Shown here: piece after piece, positions 35,401 to 47,431 of the stretch
Layout of the letters: every line of letters starts with the position of its first letter
Position numbering within the stretch: the first letter of the stretch is position 1
Source of the DNA: Buddleja alternifolia
Taxonomy: Eukaryota > Streptophyta > Magnoliopsida > Lamiales > Scrophulariaceae
Direction of reading: 5' to 3'
Length of the DNA: 64,000 nucleotides
Assembly: GCA_019426215.1 (NCBI GenBank)
Contig: CM033402.1
Location: forward strand, 23,942,104-24,006,103
The notes under the pieces: model-generated
What the model saw: only the letters and a program-made list of their open reading frames with translations
The model's database searches: none
Told to the model about the DNA's origin: nothing
Position numbers and translations under genes: made by a program

Positions 35401-35928
35401 GGAGATTTTGAGCTAAAAATATTCCAATTTGGGCATCATTTGATCCCTCAAAACTTAAAAATACAAACCTTGCCAGAGCAGGATTTCTTGCGGAAATTGC
35501 TTGGACAATTATGGTTTCTATGTTGTGGTTTACACTCTCTCTTTCCATGAATCTCTTGAATGATTTGGGAGCTTAAAAGAGGAGATAATGGGGAAGAATT
35601 CTGTTATTTGGAGCAAGAAGAAGTGAAGTGTAGAGAGGAAAATTAAGAAGCTAGATAGGTGTGTATATAGGATGTGATAAGGGCTTGGTGGCAATTTTTC
35701 TATTTGTCTCATAGCCCTTGTCATGTTCTATTTTATTTCATAACCCCTATATCAATAGGAGTTAAAATTCATCCCCTACATGGATATATATTGATATTAG
35801 GACAATCCACGTGTTCAAAATAATCTCTTGGCATATTTGTACTAATGGTAATACATATTAAACCTAGCTATTTTCAATAGGTTATACTACTAATCATTGC
35901 ATTAGTTAAGAAAAACCCGGATGTCACA
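32491..35928 (-). mobile_element. 3.4-kb Ty3-type solo LTR with TSD CTTGG
   Basis: The block starts TGTCACGCCCC and ends CGGATGTCACA, flanked by CTTGG on both sides (32486-32490, 35929-35933). There is no internal coding sequence, so it is a solo LTR. On the minus strand a TATA-like CTATATAC box near 35661-35670 lies a plausible distance inside the U3 end, suggesting minus orientation. It interrupts the PMD gene in frame. Confidence 0.8.
33112..33183 (+). repeat. 24-bp tandem repeat, three copies
   Basis: CACGTACAA starts at 33112, 33136 and 33160 within the solo LTR; each unit continues as a GACATGTTTAAGTAA variant. Confidence 0.85.
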
Positions 35929-35953
35929 CTTGGTATCCACTGAAACTTGGCTG

Positions 35954-36055
35954 AAGCACCATGGCAAAAATAAAGGTGCTAATATTGCTTACACTACTTT
36001 GGTCAAGCACCATGGCAAAAATAAAGGTGCTAATATTGCTTACACTACTTTGGTC
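35954..36055 (+). repeat. 51-bp in-frame duplication in the PMD gene
   Basis: Units 35954-36004 and 36005-36055 are identical and each encodes KHHGKNKGANIAYTTLV. The perfect identity points to a recent event. Confidence 0.95.
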
Positions 36056-36439
36056 AAGCACTTCATAAGCTGTGATGACATGATTACCTCTTTCGAAGAG
36101 GTATTGTTTTTAAATTTTGTTTTTTCCCAGTTGTTTATGAATGCCGGTTGCGTAGTGAATAAAACCTTCCTTAACCTGGCTGCCAAAAATGCTGTTACTA
36201 TGGGACCCATCGAGTTGGCTTCCCTAGTGTTGGCCCATTTCTACCGAATGATGTTCAATCTTCATTGCCACCCCTTGTGTCAAACACCCCAAGCCGACCC
36301 ATACATGTAACTCAAATAAGTCACACGGTCAGGCCGAGGGGCGATGACCCATTTTCTTCCTTTGAAATGTTATGATTTTTTAAAATAATAGAATATATCC
36401 CTTTAAAAATAAAAGCAAATCATTTTTTTATATACATAC

Positions 36440-38377
36440 TGACACGCTAAAAGCTAACGTGCTATAATAGCAAGTGCACTAGTCGTGTGTAGTAATAAAA
36501 GTGGACGAGAAGTCCAGATTGTCGAACCACAAGGGCTTGAATTCTAGTTTAAGGTTTTATAACAACAAAGATCAATACAATAAAGGTAAAATGAGTGTGA
36601 AACGCGTAAGATAAGAACAAGGTTGAACAAGTGATTTAAAACAAAATATAAAGGGATACTAAGGCACATGCTAGGTTCAAATTGATCAATTATACTTATA
36701 AAGATTCTCGTTGAAGTATTACGCTTATATTGTTATGGTGAGAGCTCCGAGGGTAGAGAATAACCGATGTCTCGCGTATAAACTCCTATGCTTAGATCGT
36801 GATTTCCCAAATATTCCTATCCGGAAATCTAACCACTAAACATGCATTAACGTACTAGAGTTCACTCGATTTGAATCAAACAACTTCACCATGAAATCTT
36901 TACCTATGTCTAGGGCAATTCCTCATTAGTTGAGGGTCATGATGTGAATTTCTTGCACCCTAAGTCAATTTTCTCCCGAAATATTCACCTAGGCATAAGA
37001 TTCTAACATATAGTGATCAAGTATATGCAAGATAAGTAAAAACACAAATTCACATCACATAACAATATAAGAATAACCTCAACAATCATCTATTATAAGT
37101 ATATATCACAATTTGACCTTACATGGCCTTAGTCTTATGAAATTAGTTAATAATAGATAGTATGAAAAACAATAATGAGTAAATACACATATTCATAGAC
37201 ATAAATGAAAATGAAAAGGCTATAAAAACTCCCTCTAATTGAATGATGATGGATCTTGAAGTTGAGCCTTCAATCCCCAAACTCTTTTCCTTCCTCTAGT
37301 TTTCCCCTCCAAGAGTGATGAAGAATGGTGATGAATGGTGGAGAAATCAGATTAGGGGCTGCCCCCCTCTCCTCCAAGAATCTGAAATTGATAGTGAATG
37401 ATGAAGAGTATGGGTTCCCCCTCCTTTTATAGCCAAAATTCAACTAAAGTATGCATTAAGAATTCCCATTAAAGTTCCCCAATGAGAATTCCACCTAAGG
37501 TGATGCTTAAAGTTTGGCTTTTAAGATTCCAACCAGCTAAAAAATGCTGAACTTTCGGCCCTTAAGAATTCCACCAAGCATAACCATGTGAAAACTTCAA
37601 CAAAACACATGCATGCTGCCATTTTCTTGCTTTCCAGCTCAGTCTTAGTATTTTCCTCATAAAATTCTCCACAGATCTCCAAATTGGATGATTCAAGTCC
37701 CCATGTTCAGATAAAACATATATCTACAACGTTCCAGAAGGACATTTTGTCCAATTTGGTCGCTAAGTATACCTAAATTACGTTTCAACATGGAGGTTGT
37801 TTCTGATTTGGCGCCCATAAAGTAAATCTACCAAGAAACACACTTATGACAACCCCTCAACACATGTGCTGAATTATGGCCAAAAGTGATTCTTACCCAT
37901 CATATAATGCTGGAATTTAGGCTGAAAAGGAGTAACATTCGGACTATCCATGCCTAGGCATGACTAGGAGGGCGTTGGGGCGTATCCTGGCACATGTACT
38001 TCTCTGTTCGGCGCAGCAATCGTATTTCCTTCACAATTATCTCTATAGACCTCCGATTTGGATGTTTCAAGTTCCCATTTGAAGATAAGACATACATCTA
38101 AAACTTTGTAGAAGGAAACTTTGTCTAAGTCGGTCTCTAAATGTACGGAATTATCGCTCGAATGTGGTAGGAGATGCATAAACCGCCTAGGTGTTGAAAA
38201 ACATGCTTGAACTTGTTTTGTACATCGTTTTTCTTCCCTTTTCTTCATGTATTCTCATTTATTACCTGTATTCACTTAACACACCTATTAAATGCAAATG
38301 TGACATGATTTAAGCAATAAGTGAATCCAAATCATAAGAATTACGGTCTTAAAAACACGTAAAAACACCTCTTATCA
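36440..38377 (-). mobile_element. Athila-type solo LTR nested in the Tekay-like LTR, TSD CATAC
   Basis: On the minus strand it starts TGATAAGAGGTG and ends TTTTAGCGTGTCA. CATAC flanks both sides (36435-36439, 38378-38382). Near its 3' end it shares GTCCACTTTTATTACTACAC with the Athila-like LTR near 3530. It carries no internal region. Confidence 0.85.
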
Positions 38378-38851
38378 CATACATCAAAACCCAGTACCTT
38401 CATTCCTGTATTAACATACTTATGTTTACAAAACCATAACAGAGCGGTTATACAAATCAACATCAGAGTGCAAAAGTGCTCGAAGCAAGGCATATGAACA
38501 TAGCTCTGTCTGACCGCTCTGGAGACTTGGGCAACCTTCACATATAAACATGATCATCACCTACATCATAAGAACCTAATGAGCTAATGACTCAGTAAGA
38601 AGAAGCTCATATTTTTAAAAGCAATGTTTCACGTATCACATACGACAGTCAGTAATGCATAGTTCAGTTAAAACTTTTCTTTTTCCTTCTTATCCTTTCC
38701 TTTTGGGTACCCTCGAAGTGTGGTATTCGACTGATAGTGATAGGCGTCCATTTTCGGAACCTGTTCATAATAATTGGCCAATAAAAGAGGCATCACGGGG
38801 TTCTCATAACCGACCTTTCGGCCCTATGATATTAATCGCTAGCTCTTTAAT

Positions 38852-38959
38852 ACATCGTGGCTTTATCTATTTTGGCTTTTACGCCTCAAGGTATTCACCA
38901 CCAGTACATTGTGGCTTTATCTATCTTGGCTTTTACGCCTCAAGGTATTCACCACCAAT
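38852..38959 (+). repeat. 54-bp tandem duplication in the Tekay-like LTR
   Basis: The two units (38852-38905, 38906-38959), each with GTGGCTTTATCTAT and GGCTTTTACGCCTCAAGG, differ at about two positions. Confidence 0.9.
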
Positions 38960-39832
38960 CTTTTTGGTCCGCCGGTGCCCCCCGCGTCCCGTGCCTACCC
39001 GACCATCAATCAAATACCATGCCTCCCTTTTTCAAATCATTTTCTTTACGTGTGCATCAACATCATGCATCATAATCATATATACACAACAAACAAAATA
39101 ACATTTATTCTCAAGCAATCATCTTAAAACATCATAAACATATATACCTCACTACTTTACACAATAGGCAAGTAATAACATTCATTTCCAAACAATTATC
39201 TTAAAACATCATAAACATGCATAATATGGTTCTTATAAAGCAGCAAACGAACACTTCAACTTACCTTAAGTCCTTTGCAATGAACTAAAAAAAGTGACGC
39301 TACCGAAGTTAGCTAATGATACTTCTTCCTAATTTTAGATGTGCAATAATCTGTAAAAAGGGTATATAACATACCTAAATACAATCCTCTATAATTATTC
39401 CAAATTCACCGATTAAATTGAAGAAACAATCGGTAAAAGACTTACTTGTAACGGCCACGTCGTTATGCCTAGCTCCCTTTACCTATTACTCTTCATTTCC
39501 TATTTTTCCTTGAATTTTTTTCCTCTCTTTTCTTTCTTCTCTCTTTTCCTTTCTTTTTCTTACCTTTTTCTCTCCATTTTCGTCCAGCAAACCTTTTAAA
39601 AGGTTCGAGGCGGTTTGGAAAACTTAATTGTGAAGTTTTCTAACTTTTAATATTATTATATTCAATGAATTATTTGCAGCTGCTAGCTTAATACGTGTTA
39701 TACGTTTGTGCCTTATATTTTCTATGTGTCACATATTTACATTCACCGTGACATATAAATGACACGTAAGTAGCACGTAGTGCATGAAACATATTGACCT
39801 GGTGACTCGTGGGAAGATTTCATGTACCAAAT

Positions 39833-39905
39833 TCAATCACAACTCTAAAGTTAAGCGTGCTCAGACGGGAGCAATCTTGAGATGGGTGACCATCTGCAAA
39901 GCACG
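39833..39905 (+). repeat. 5S rRNA-like segment inside an LTR
   Basis: The block CTCTAAAGTTAAGCGTGCTC, then GGGAGCAATCTTGAGATGGG and TGACCATCTG matches the internal control region of plant 5S rRNA (A-box, intermediate element, C-box), with several changes. The 5' third of 5S is absent. It lies antisense to the retroelement. It is not a functional 5S gene as seen. Confidence 0.65.
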
Positions 39906-40167
39906 TCAATTATCTCTTCTTCTTTTTTTGATTAACTAGCGATAAATGCTAAACATCGTGTGTGCTTAGACGTCGTGCCTGCTTAACTCGTGATAAACAT
40001 TAGCAAAAATGCACCTTAAATGCAGTTATCATATAATTAGAAAGTAATCATGTTCGTGCAATCATGCCATTTAAAGTCAACAATAAATGCTAACTATATG
40101 ACATGCTTATTGTTGGCTACGTGAGAGATGATTGGGCATTACAATCATAACCTCCTTCAAAAAAATT

Positions 40168-41112
40168 TCATCCTCGAAATTTGACATACCGAAATAATTT
40201 TGGATACTTGTTCCGCATTTCATCTTCCCGGTCCCATGTAGCTTCTTCTACCGCATGATTTTTCCACAAAACCTTTACCAGATTAATACTTTTGTTTCTC
40301 AATTGTTTCACCTTCTGATCAAGGATTTGCACTGGTTTCTCTTCATAAGCTAAATTTGGAGATAGCTCCAACGGCTCGTAACTTAGCACATGAGAAGGAT
40401 TTGAAATGTATTTCTTTAGCATAGACACATGGAACACATTATGAACACCAGTTAACGAAGGAGGTAAGGCCACTCTATAAGCTCTATCTCCAACTTTTTC
40501 AAGAATTTCAAACGGACCAACATACCTCGGGCTCAGTTTTCCTTTCTTCCCAAATCTCATAATTCCTTTCATTGGGGCCACTTTTAGGAACACATGATCT
40601 CCAATAGAAAATTCCAAATCCTTTCTCCGTATGTCTTCGTAACTTTTCTGCCTACTCTGTGCCATTTTCATTCTTTCACGTATCTTTTCCTCAACCATTG
40701 TTGTTTGTTGTACCAATTCTGGACCAAGTAGTCTTCTTTCCCCAACTTCATCCCAATGAACTGGAGATCTGCATTTTTTTCCATATAATGCTTCATACGG
40801 TGCCATTCCAATGATAGATTGATAGTTGTTGTTATAGGTAAATTCTACCAATGATAGTTTCACATCCCAGCTTCCTTGGAAATCTAGTGTGCATGCTCTT
40901 AGCATATCCTCAAGTATTTGTATAACCCTTTCAGATTGCCCATCGCTCTGTGGATGAAATGTTGTACTGAATGCAAGCTTTGTTCCCATGGCATTGTGCA
41001 AACTCTTCCAGAATGTAGAAGTGAATTTAGGATCCCTATCGGATACTATGGAAACTGGCACTCCATGCAATCTAGCTATTTCTTTAATATACTGCTGAGC
41101 ATATTGATCCAA
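40168..41112 (-). pseudogene. Ty3 integrase C-terminal half with chromodomain-like end
   Basis: A 314-residue open frame has VSDRDPKFTSTFW and HPQSDGQSERVIQILEDMLR (catalytic Asp and Glu region), YNNNYQSIIGMAPYEALYGK, the FLKVAPMKGIMRFGKKGKL and LSPRYVGPFEILEKVG linker, VFHVSMLKKY, and a C-terminal VLWKNHAVEEATWDREDEM that resembles the Tekay/Del chromodomain. Chromodomain integrases steer insertion to heterochromatin. The N-terminal zinc finger and first catalytic Asp are deleted at about 41130. Confidence 0.85.
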
Positions 41113-41138
41113 ATTATATGTCGACCTTACTAAACACT

Positions 41139-41308
41139 CGTGCCTGCTTAACTAGGGATAAACATTAGCAAAAATGCACCTTAAATGCAGTTATCATATA
41201 ATTAAAAAGTAATCATGTTCTTGCAATCTTGCCATTTAAAGTCAATAACAAATGTTAACTATATGACATGCTTAGTGTTGGCTATGTTAGAGATGATTGG
41301 GCATTACA
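41139..41308 (-). repeat. 5' LTR remnant of the Tekay-like element
   Basis: It matches 39974-40143 over 170 bases, both ending GATGATTGGGCATTACA on the plus strand. It joins directly to the truncated integrase. Confidence 0.85.
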
Positions 41309-41954
41309 CCTCGAATGCCAATAAATTAGCTGGTCCTCTTTGGTTATTAACATGTTGGATTTTCCTATATTACCCCGAATTGTTGAATATTATGACCACT
41401 CAAGCCCTCGAAGAGTCAATTCGAAATGAAGCACAACGGCCTTCGAAGAAGGCCATTGGTTTTCAATTTGAACCCATTTTGAATTGAATTTGTTATGGGG
41501 AGGCTTCTGTGAATTTATTAATTCCACTCGAGAAGGTTTCATACCTCATAGCCTTGGTTGCCATTTACAGCCCACTCCATATCTCTACTTGGTGTCCTTT
41601 TTCGAAACAAGGTACGACCAAGTGCATATCCATTGGTCTCATGTTGCTTTGCCCAATTGGATGAGGGCAATTGATTCTTTCAATCCTTCCATTGATGACC
41701 ATCCGTATTGGAGATCCATCATGTCCTCTCGAGACCTCCTTTATGCTGATCATACCCCTGGAGTTGAAGTTTATAATCCACAAGTAGCAATTGTGTTAAA
41801 ATTTATTTCGAGTATATTAATTTCACTTGCTTACTTTTATCTGTATTCTGTAGCTTTGTTCGAGACAATTTGGCATAACCCAGTGCTTCTCTTTGTCATT
41901 CCTGGATACCATGAATGGCCCCAGGTCAATCAGGCAATTTCACATCTCGAATAG

Positions 41955-44135
41955 TCAGAGGGCTAATTATAGCTTATCAAAGTAAAATTCTATAATTCTA
42001 TAAGAATTTTTACTTTGATTAGTTGGAGCAATTATATATGAAGGACTCCATATTTCCGTTCCCTGCAATTACCCAAGAATTGTCGGTGAGGTTTAGCCTA
42101 CTGGCCAAACTTGAAGACACAAGATATTATAGGTCTTAGATTATACAGCTTGTAGATCTTTCTAACTCTATTGGTAGTTGTTGTTACAAATTAGTAAAAT
42201 AGTTGCTATATGTTAATTTATGATTCATGATATTCATAATAAAATTGATTCATGTATCTATTCTCTAACAAGAAGTACCTGAGAATTATGGGTTTAATTG
42301 GATGACATGCCCATCTTTGAGAATTGTTTTTCATAAAAAAGTAGGGAAAAGTCTTTTTTAGGGATAAGAAAAGTTGTATTAAAAGTATGTTTGGATGAGT
42401 TATTTTTCAACGAAAAATATGTAATGATTAGGGTTGATATGATATTCTATCTTTTGTGAGGAAATTGTTTGGTTTGGTGTTTAAATCTATTTTTTGATAA
42501 ACAAATCTTAGCCAATCTCATAGATTTAGACATATTGTATTATTTTGTATTAGAATATGTTGGCACCTAGTGTTGAGATTTCGGATAAAGCCTTTTTAAT
42601 CGGTTAGTGAGCTGTCAAATAATGAATAGCAATAATTTGTATTATTTTTTTCAAAAATTATTTAGTTTTTCCAAATTTGGAAAATATAAATAGAAACTTT
42701 CAAATTTCTTTTCGTTAAAAGGTCTTGATAGCATGCACTCCAAATACATTTTTCTGACAAATTCGCAGAAAATAATTCTTTAGGAATAAGTATGCCAATC
42801 AATTAAGGTCATAAATAAGAAAAGCCTTGTTCCTCTAAAAAGATTCCATTTAATTAATTAAAGATGATAGAGTGTGACCTCTTTTTTGGTCAAATAAAGG
42901 GGATCTTAGAAATAAATCCTCAAAGATTTTTCCAACTCACTGTTTAGTTCCTAGCCATAATTTTAAAAAATCTAGTCCCCATCTAAAGTTAAAATTTTGG
43001 TCCATCTCCCCATTCACCACAAAACGTCTGAAATACCCTTAAGTAATTTTAAATTTCGTAGGTTGGGCACGTTTTGAGACCCATTTTAAGCATTTTTAGT
43101 GCTTTTTCGGGGCCTAATTTATATCATTTTTACTTACAAATATGTTTAACCAATATAATATTATCTATTATTTTATTTATACTAATCACATAATTATTAC
43201 TTTTAATTAATTCACATCATGAAATCATCAATTCCAATAATTTTTCAAAACTACAATTAAACATGCCTACATTTTAACATGAAAATAAAAAAACTCATCT
43301 TTTCATATATTCTAGGAAATAACAGTTGAAATCCAAACATAGCCTTAGCTTTTGCGGTAATTAGTTCTACAAAAATTCATTTTCTCATAATCGATGACGT
43401 AAAAGATTAGCAATTGCAGGGAGATTCATTTGAAGAAACGCAATCATCACGAAGTCAAGAGTATGTTAGAAATTAGAATGGGAATCAAAATCAAAACAAG
43501 ACTTTGTTAGAGAATGGCTCCAAATCTGTGATCAATGTTTATCAGGAAATGTGTGGGTGGGGTCCACCAAAAAGATTAATCGGACAGAAAACTCCAGCTG
43601 GTGTGGAGTGGGAACTCCTTCCGTTTTTTTCCTTCCGGGATCTGTGGGTGGGTTCACATTCCTCCTTTGTTGACTTATATTTTCTTCAAACCAAGTCAAC
43701 TTGCAGTTGCAGCCACAATTTAGACCACCCTTAATTTCTTTATAATAACAACAATGATTGATTTCTTGCACTCTTCAGCTTGGGTTGTGCTACCACTATT
43801 AGAGGAGGTACTCAACAAATTCTAAATTTGTCTTTTTTTTTTTGTTGTCAATTCATTGTTCAATTAATTATCTAGTTAAATTAATAATATACTAAGATTC
43901 TGTGTTCGGCAATTTAATGGTTTGGATCTATCCAGATTGTCCTTTTGTTATTTGTCCATCTCTCTGCATTTCTTAATTTTAACTTGAAAAACATATTCTT
44001 GACCTTTTTTGAATGAATTATGTATGTGTATATATATATATATACACATTGCAGATTGAGGATTACTAAGTGAAATTAGTGTTCATAAAACAAGTTGACA
44101 GCTGATATCAAAACGAGTTGATTAAAAATCCGGGC
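41955..44135. other. Intergenic region upstream of the second NPF8 gene
   Basis: No gene is recognised. The last ~150 bases contain a TA run (44032-44043) and presumably the second NPF8 leader. Confidence 0.5.
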
Positions 44136-47100
44136 ATGGCGGAAGATGATTTGTATACCAAAGATGGGACGGTTGATTACCACAATAACCCTGCAAACAA
44201 GTCTCAAACTGGAACATGGAAAGCCTGCCCTTATATTTTAGGTCTTTATTTATTTATTTATTATGATTTGTGTTTCTTGATTATAATCTAGCAATTTTAT
44301 GTATGTGTATGTTTCAATTTTGTGATAGGCAATGAATGTTGCGAGCGATTGGCATACTATGGGATGAGCTCAAATCTGGTGGTTTATTTCAAGCAACGGC
44401 TTGACCAACATAGCACCACTGCTTCTAACAACGTCTCCAATTGGTCCGGAACCTGTTATATAACACCGCTCATCGGGGCCTTTGTGGCTGATGCATATCT
44501 AGGAAGATATTGGACAATAGCATCTTTCTCAATCATTTACGTTATCGTAAGTTTTCTCCAATCCTTTATTTATTTCTCAACGACGTTGTATACGAAGTTC
44601 TTTCATGTCACAAAATTCATCTATAATAGACTTTGTATCAATTTTCTTTATAGTTGTTCTCTGTATGTAAGTAATCAAACAATATCGGGATATTCTTCTT
44701 TCATCTCTATTTTTCGCTAATTTCGTGGAGGAAAAGAAAATAAACTTTAGATAATTGAATTATTATTATTTTTTCTTATCTTTAGATTTGTTGCATTTTT
44801 TTTCCCTTTTCAATAATACTATTTATTTATTAATTCTAATAAGTGTATGAAAAAAGTTCAAAAAGAAGATTATAGGAGTAACTCTTTTTCAAAAAAAATT
44901 GAAATAAGATAAGTACCTTGGATAAAAAGAAAAGAGAGTGATTAAAACTAGGAAGATAGAAAGAGTGCTTGAAAGAAAAATGGCAAGCAAAAAGGGGGCA
45001 GGATCAGGATTCAAACTCCTGTCCTGCCCCATAAATAAACCAAAGTTAGAGCTTTACCACAATGACACTTGCCAACTCGGCTAAAGCTGGAGTTACTTAA
45101 TTAATGGAAATTGAAATATATAATATTGGGGGTGCCAAAGCATAAAATTAACGATGCCCTCGGGTTAAATTTTGAAATCTCGGGATTTTTGTTGTTAAGG
45201 AACTTAGAGGTGCTGATTAGTTTTATGGAAGATCTGTTTGGGAATTGAATATAGAGGGTGAAAAGACTCTTGATATTTCCTGTTTCATGAAATATGATTT
45301 GAACTATTTCACAAGTTTGCTCAACAGAGAGAATCCCAAAAAAAGAAAAAAAAACAAATTGAGAAAAAATATCTAAGAAATTTGTGAAATCTGATTCAGG
45401 GGATGACATTGTTGACATTATCAGCATCAGTCCCAGGCCTGAAACCGAGTTGCCATAAGAATGAACCATGTCACGCAACAAGCACGCAAGCTGCTGTTTG
45501 CTTTATAGCACTTTACATGATTGCCCTTGGAACGGGTGGAATTAAGCCTTGCGTCTCATCCTTTGGAGCAGATCAGTTTGACGATACAGATGATGTCGAA
45601 AAGAAGCACAAGAGTTCTTTCTTTAACTGGTTCTATTTCTCGATCAATATTGGTGCCCTTATTGCGGCTTCTGTCCTTGTGTGGGTACAAATGAATGTTG
45701 GTTGGGGATGGGGATTTGGTATTCCTGCAGTAACAATGGCAATAGCCGTTGCATTTTTCTTTTCAGGCACCCGTTTGTACCGCAATCAGAAACCTGGGGG
45801 CAGCCCACTCACACGCATATCTCAAGTACTCATGGCATCTTTCAGAAAATATAGGATACAAGTTCCTACTGACAAGTCGCTTTTGTACGAAACCACAGAT
45901 TCCGAGTCTGCTATCAAAGGAAGCCGGAAACTTGAACATACACAAGATCTTGGGTAAAATTGTCTGATTACTAAGTGTCTTCTCATTGACTATTTTGAGT
46001 TGAGATATAGAAAGTAAAAAATTTAAGTTGACTACATCGAGTGCATCTTTTGATTCTTTCCAACGAACATGACCAAACAAGATATGCAATGCTGTTTCTA
46101 GGGATAGCTAAATTTTTGGCCTCATGTTGTTCATCACTATTTCAAGCTTTGTCCTTGATCATCCTCATCAAATTTAGTTCCTAATCTTTTGATTTCTAAT
46201 CAGACTGGCTCCAACCATTACACCATCATTAAGTAGTAATAGAACTGATCAAGAATATGCATTTGAGCGTTGAAAATATTTTAATTTATTTCAGTACCTT
46301 TCTTTCGAGTTTTTTACGGTTTTCATCCTTTAAGCTTGTAAGTTTTATAGTTTTAGTCTCTCCCACATGTTCATAGGCAAGGGTGGTAAAAGAACTGGAA
46401 TTTTAGGGACTAATTTCAACGAGCTCCGAACTGGATGAATTGAAGCTGAACCAAAAATGTTATCATCCCATTGGTTAAATGCAAATTCTTGGCATGTATT
46501 TTTTATTTAAATCACAATAAAATTCCCATAAGAATTGAGTTTTCTTAATCAATGAAATGCAGATTCTTTGACAAAGCTGCAGTAGAGACACAAACAGACC
46601 ATGTCAAAGGCTCGGTAGACCCCTGGAGGCTTTGCACAGTGACTCAGGTGGAGGAGCTGAAAGCCATCATAAGATTGCTTCCTGTATGGGCAACGGGTAT
46701 CATATTTGCTACTGTCTACAGTCAAATGAGTACTTTGTTTGTGCTACAAGGTTTAACCATGAATGCCTATCTCGGGAAATCCAGTTTCCAAATCCCAGCT
46801 GCATCCCTCGGCATTTTTGACACCCTCAGCGTGCTTTTCTGGGTCCCTGTATATGACAGAATCATCGTCCCTCTTGCTAGAAAGTTCACAGGCCACAAAA
46901 GTGGCCTAACTCAGCTCCAAAGAATGGGGATTGGCCTGTTCATCTCTATTTTCTCCATGGTCTCAGCTGGGATTCTCGAGCTCATTAGGCTCAAGTATGT
47001 GAGAAGACACAATTATTATGAACTAAAGGAAATACCAATGTCAATTTTCTGGCAAGTTCCTCAGTATTTCATTATAGGGTGCGCAGAAGTGTTCATGTTT

Positions 47101-47397
47101 ATTGGACAGCTTGAATTTTTCTATGAACAAGCACCCGATGCCATGCGAAGTTTATGCTCTGCTCTTCAGCTCACCACTGTTGCTCTTGGAAACTACTTGA
47201 GTACTTTGCTTGTGACTATAGTTACCAGAATTAGTACTCGCAACGGAAAACTGGGGTGGATACCGGATAATCTTAACTACGGTCACCTTCATTACTTTTA
47301 TTGGCTCTTGGCAGTGCTGAGCGTGCTGAATCTGGGGGTCTTCCTTCTGGTGGCAAAGTGGTATACTTACAAAAAGGCAGTGGGAACTCTTCGCTAA
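44136..47397 (+). CDS. NPF8-type peptide transporter, copy 2 (join 44136..44241, 44329..44546, 45400..45953, 46563..47397)
   Basis: Four exons of exactly the same lengths as copy 1 give 570 residues. The N-terminus [54 protein letters not shown] and [14 protein letters not shown] identify the same proton-coupled di-/tripeptide transporter clade. The C-terminus [11 protein letters not shown] mirrors copy 1. Exon junctions fall at the same codons and phases, so the pair is a tandem duplication ~16 kb apart. Introns differ: intron 2 is 0.85 kb with a tRNA-like block, and intron 3 is 0.61 kb. The 3' end runs into a GT microsatellite (47399-47424). All exons are open and splice sites are consensus. 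Confidence 0.93.
45002..45078 (-). repeat. tRNA-like (SINE head) sequence in NPF8 intron 2
   Basis: The minus strand has an A-box-like TGTCATTGTGGTAAAGC and, about 45 bases on, a B-box-like GAGTTTGAATCCTG, the spacing of a pol III internal promoter. A cloverleaf could not be completed, so it is read as a SINE head or tRNA relic. Confidence 0.4.

Positions 47398-47398
<1 letters not shown>

Positions 47399-47424
<26 letters not shown>
47399..47424 (+). repeat. GT microsatellite in the NPF8 copy 2 3' end
   Basis: A run of GT units starts one base after the stop codon and grades into a short TA run. Confidence 0.9.

Positions 47425-47431
<7 letters not shown>

Larger units (their letters stand above)
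36278..41308 (-). mobile_element. Tekay-like chromovirus, internally deleted, in the PMD gene
   Basis: On the minus strand the element has ~170 bases of 5' LTR (41308-41139), then a jump into the integrase (41112-40168), a purine-rich tract (GAAGGAGGTTATGAT) and a full 3' LTR (40143-36278, itself holding a nested solo LTR). The flanks are CCTTG (36273-36277) and CCTCG (41309-41313), an old 5-bp duplication. The two copies of the LTR start differ at about 11 of 170 positions by eye. gag, protease, RT and most of the 5' LTR are gone. Confidence 0.8.
31836..41950 (+). pseudogene. Plant mobile domain (PMD) gene split by two LTR-element insertions
   Basis: Three coding pieces, 31836-32490, 35934-36277 and 41314-about 41950, form one protein once the insertions and one TSD copy each are set aside; the frame is continuous at both joints. 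The first piece has the PMD hallmark FVLPRGFQTITLEDMALING after YPWFMRFH and YSWHPSYNF. The second has a duplicated KHHGKNKGANIAYTTLV block. The third has NKLAGPLWLLTCWIFLYYPEL and, after a frameshift near 41485, VALPNWMRAIDSF. PMD proteins occur as host chromatin-silencing factors (MAIL/MAIN type) and inside transposons; which this was is unclear. It is dead: two insertions plus a frameshift. Confidence 0.75.

Noticed and set aside
38655..39127. Overlapping plus-strand frames with repeated segments
   Set aside because: They fall inside the Tekay-like LTR and reflect its 54-bp duplication.
39833..39905. Functional 5S rRNA gene
   Set aside because: The 5' third is missing and several control positions differ; it is embedded in an LTR.
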